Shown here piece after piece: positions 61,475-64,000 of a stretch of DNA of 64,000 bases. A model generated the notes under the pieces. It did no database searches, was not told the origin of the DNA, and saw only the letters and a program-made list of their open reading frames with translations. The stretch spans positions 62,001 through 126,000 of the forward strand of contig JAURVB010013141.1 in assembly GCA_033002965.1 (NCBI GenBank). The letters are read 5' to 3'. Each line of letters begins with the position of its first letter. Positions within the stretch are counted from its first letter, which is position 1. The DNA is from Piper betle (taxonomy: Eukaryota > Streptophyta > Magnoliopsida > Piperales > Piperaceae). Position numbers and translations under genes: made by a program.

Positions 61475-63308
61475 ATGGAGATCTTGAGAGTTGTCTTCTT
61501 GGTCACTCTCATGTTTGGGATGATCACCATCGGCGTCAAGTCCGACGACGGAGGCACCTACGACGATGACCACTACAATATTATAAAGATCAAGAGAAAG
61601 AACAACCATGCATCTTCACGGTTACACGGCTTGCTGCTGCAATCGGCAGCGGCGAGTGATGGGTCTGGAGTATTTGACGTGACCAAGTTCGGAGCAAAGG
61701 GGGACGGCAAGACAGATAATACCAAGGTGAGCTGATTAAACAAGAAAGCTTAAAAGGAAGTGAATGTGGTACTATATATCATAGGAGAAAAATGAGTTCG
61801 AAAGTAGGAGCAAATTGCACCTTTCATTATATACGTATATACATTAAGCATGATGATAATGTTGTAATTGGGTAGTGCAATATATATGGATCAATATTGG
61901 CAGGTCTTTCTAGAGACATGGGAGGCAGTGTGTGCTTTCAACGGGAAGCCGAGCTTTGTGATTCCGGGGGGCACCTACTTGGTGGGGAGATCACCTTCGA
62001 AGGGCCATGCAAGAACACTGGCCCCATCGCGGTGGAGGTGACCGGAGACTTGGTGGCGCCCGGCAGTATCTCGGCATTCAAGGGAAGCTCATGGATAACG
62101 TTCAACGACGTGAGGGGGTTTATCATCAAGGGAACTGGCACCCTCGACGGCAAAGGTGGTGAGGACGCATGGAAGAAAACCAAGTGCCCCAAGAGTAACA
62201 AGTGCAGTATCCCCCCAAGCGTATGTCCATCATCCCCTCAATTTTGTCTCTCATATCTCTGCTTAATCACTACAAAAAACTTCCATGAGTGAGTGTTCAT
62301 GTGGTGAACAGTTTGATGTCAATATGTGGTACATATATAAGACTTGATCTTGTAAGTTGGCAAATCGTAAAATCCACAGCACCATTGATTATAATGAGGC
62401 CATATCATATCATATGATTGTGATAAGTTGAAATTTATGGTGAAATTGTTCAGACATTGAAGGTGATATCATGCTCCGACGGGGAGATATCAGGGCTCAC
62501 GTTCAAGGATGCCAAAGCCTTCAACATGAGGATCAACAAGTGCACCAACATGAAGCTCCACGACCTCCATATCACCTGCCCCGAAGACAGCCCCAACACC
62601 GACGGCATCCACCTCAGCGACTGCACCGGCGTCAAGATCTACCACTCCGACATCGGCGTCGGCGACGACTGCATCTCCATAGGCGACGGCAACACCGACA
62701 TCGACATCCACGACATCAACTGCGGCCCCGGGCACGGCATCAGCGTAGGTAGCCTGGGCAAGTACCAAGGCGAGCAGCCAGTCTCCGGCGTCTACGTCCA
62801 CGACTGCACCCTCACCGGCACCGACAACGGCCTCCGGATCAAGACATGGCCCGGTTCCCCGTCCTCGATTGCCAAGAACATCACCTTCGAGAACATCATC
62901 ATGAACAAGGTCTCCTTCCCCATTATCATCGATCAGAACTACTGCCCTGCACACCATTGCACGGACAAGGTACGTTCTTAGGTTCCATACAATGCATGCA
63001 CGCATGCATAGATTCCTCGTAGTCTTATAAGCTAAAACCAAGATTATGATGTACATGTATATATATGTGCGTGTTTGCAGCCATCGGCGGTGGCGATAAG
63101 CGATGTGAAGTACAAGGGAATAAGGGGGACATCATTCACCAAGCTAGCAGTGAACTTGATATGCAGTGCAAGCATGGGATGCAAAAGGGTGGAGTTGAGC
63201 GACATTAAGTTGACGTACCAGGGCACCGGAGGGTCGACGGCATCGATGTGCCAGAATGTGCAGCCTGTTGTTCGAGGCGCTTTCTCCCCTTCTGGTTCTT
63301 GCTCCTGA
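61475..63308 (+). CDS. GH28 polygalacturonase (exo type, pollen-like), four exons, one-base frameshift
   Basis: Hydrolyses the homogalacturonan backbone of pectin; secreted. Exons 61475-61726, 61904-62220, 62454-62969 and 63081-63308 with GT-AG introns. The start at 61475 gives a signal peptide ending near VKSDD. All GH28 signatures are present: SPNTDGIHL, GDDCISIG, CGPGHGISVGSLG and NGLRIKTW, with IIIDQNYC and a C-terminal Cys (SGSCS). Around 61984-61987 a run of four G stands where five are needed: the frame GLSRDMGG... upstream does not fit, while FLETWEAVCAFNGKP in the other frame does. With that base the product is about 437 residues. The short N-terminal extension before FDVTKFGAKGDGKTDN is Asp/Lys-rich. 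Two genes upstream is an Ole e 1-domain gene, also of a type often expressed in pollen. Confidence 0.92.
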
Positions 63309-64000
63309 TAAACATTAAGATTATTTATAAGAAGCTGCTTTGTACAATTACAACATCCAGAGCCACTGGCAATTCTCTGCTCCGATCCTCCCTTTGGGGT
63401 CGCCTAATGGGCTTTGTCCCTTACCCTTAGATTAGCATATTCAGCATTGATACTACTTATTTATCCTGCGTGCCTTGATGATTTCTCTGATTGAATATTG
63501 GTGATTATTGATTTATATGGTTCCCACTGCATGTATAGGTAGTGTTGGTGGTGACTACTATAATAATATCGAGTTTATTTTCTTCTTTACTTATACACCA
63601 GGATAGGTAACAGATATAATAAACGAAATAATCCCTCTCGAAGGTACCAAACCAACATCGTCCCATTCAGTGGATAATTTACAACAGATCTCGCACCATC
63701 CAGACTTGTCATTTAGAACAAATCTTATATTATATGCAATCTGAATGCGTGCACAGAAGAACGGATTCCATCCTGTTTTGAGAATGTGCTTCAAAAGAGA
63801 ATTACGTGAGTTCCAATCTTACATTCGGAATCCGCATGATTAATTAACTCTGCTTCACAAAGGGTGATGCCAAGTTCTTTCATTCATCAACCTCCCGTGT
63901 CATGCCAAGGATGCGAAAAGGAAAATATCAGACGACACCATACTAATATTTCTTTTGGCGAAGCAGAGATAGCAATTAAGAAAAAGCTCATACTTTTCCC
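63309..64000. other. 3' flank of the polygalacturonase gene
   Basis: Untranslated and intergenic sequence. Small frames at 63248-63430 and 63591-63794 are not supported. Confidence 0.5.

Noticed and set aside
62490..63056. 188-residue minus-strand ORF
   Set aside because: Shadow of polygalacturonase exon 3, whose GC-rich third positions keep the reverse frame open.

Overview
The window is nuclear DNA of a flowering plant. It has spliced genes with GT-AG introns, AT-rich intergenic DNA, TA microsatellites, LTR retrotransposons and hAT-type elements. The best anchor is a phytochrome C gene whose product reads like grass PHYC. That match, plus the GC-rich 5' end of the ribosomal-L1-domain gene and GC-rich third positions in the polygalacturonase, suggests a monocot. 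This is inference, not proof.

Layout. (1) 1-15.6 kb: a tandem duplication. Each copy carries two divergently transcribed genes for small single-pass membrane proteins that share a conserved C-terminal box (minus 2340-2780 with plus 3736-4097; minus 12033-12473 with plus 13429-13791). A hAT-like element holding an inverted LTR fragment lies beside each pair, a 2.87 kb solo LTR lies only in copy 1, and a degenerate third paralogue fragment (9380-9475) lies between the copies. (2) 15.9-18.1 kb: a decayed Ty1/copia element on the minus strand. (3) 18.1-21.2 kb: a PPR pseudogene (minus) broken by an 838 bp hAT-like element with a perfect 8 bp target duplication. (4) 22.3-27.3 kb: PHYC (minus, four exons), complete except for one missing G in exon 1. 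(5) 30.5-47.7 kb: a decayed EngA/Der double-GTPase gene (minus, eight exons). Its sixth intron holds a 12 kb Athila-like Ty3/gypsy element, which carries a solo LTR inside its own 5' LTR. (6) 49.2-50.4 kb: ribosomal-L1-domain nucleolar protein (plus). (7) 51.2-52.3 kb: RNase P Rpr2/RPP21-like protein (minus). (8) 55.2-56.3 kb: Ole e 1-domain protein with a proline-rich tail (plus). (9) 57.4-60.2 kb: isoaspartyl peptidase/L-asparaginase (plus). (10) 61.5-63.3 kb: GH28 polygalacturonase (plus).

The genes do not form one pathway; this is an ordinary plant gene neighbourhood interrupted by transposons. Two things stand out. The first is the duplicated head-to-head pair of small membrane proteins with a shared C-terminal box, which I cannot assign to a described family. 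The second is a run of isolated one-base deletions, several in homopolymers, in otherwise intact genes (PHYC, L1-domain, Rpr2-like, polygalacturonase). These look more like assembly indels than gene death. The PPR and EngA loci, in contrast, carry several independent lesions and look truly dead.

I saw no rRNA or tRNA gene and no CRISPR-like array. Exon limits come from reading splice signals and frames by eye.
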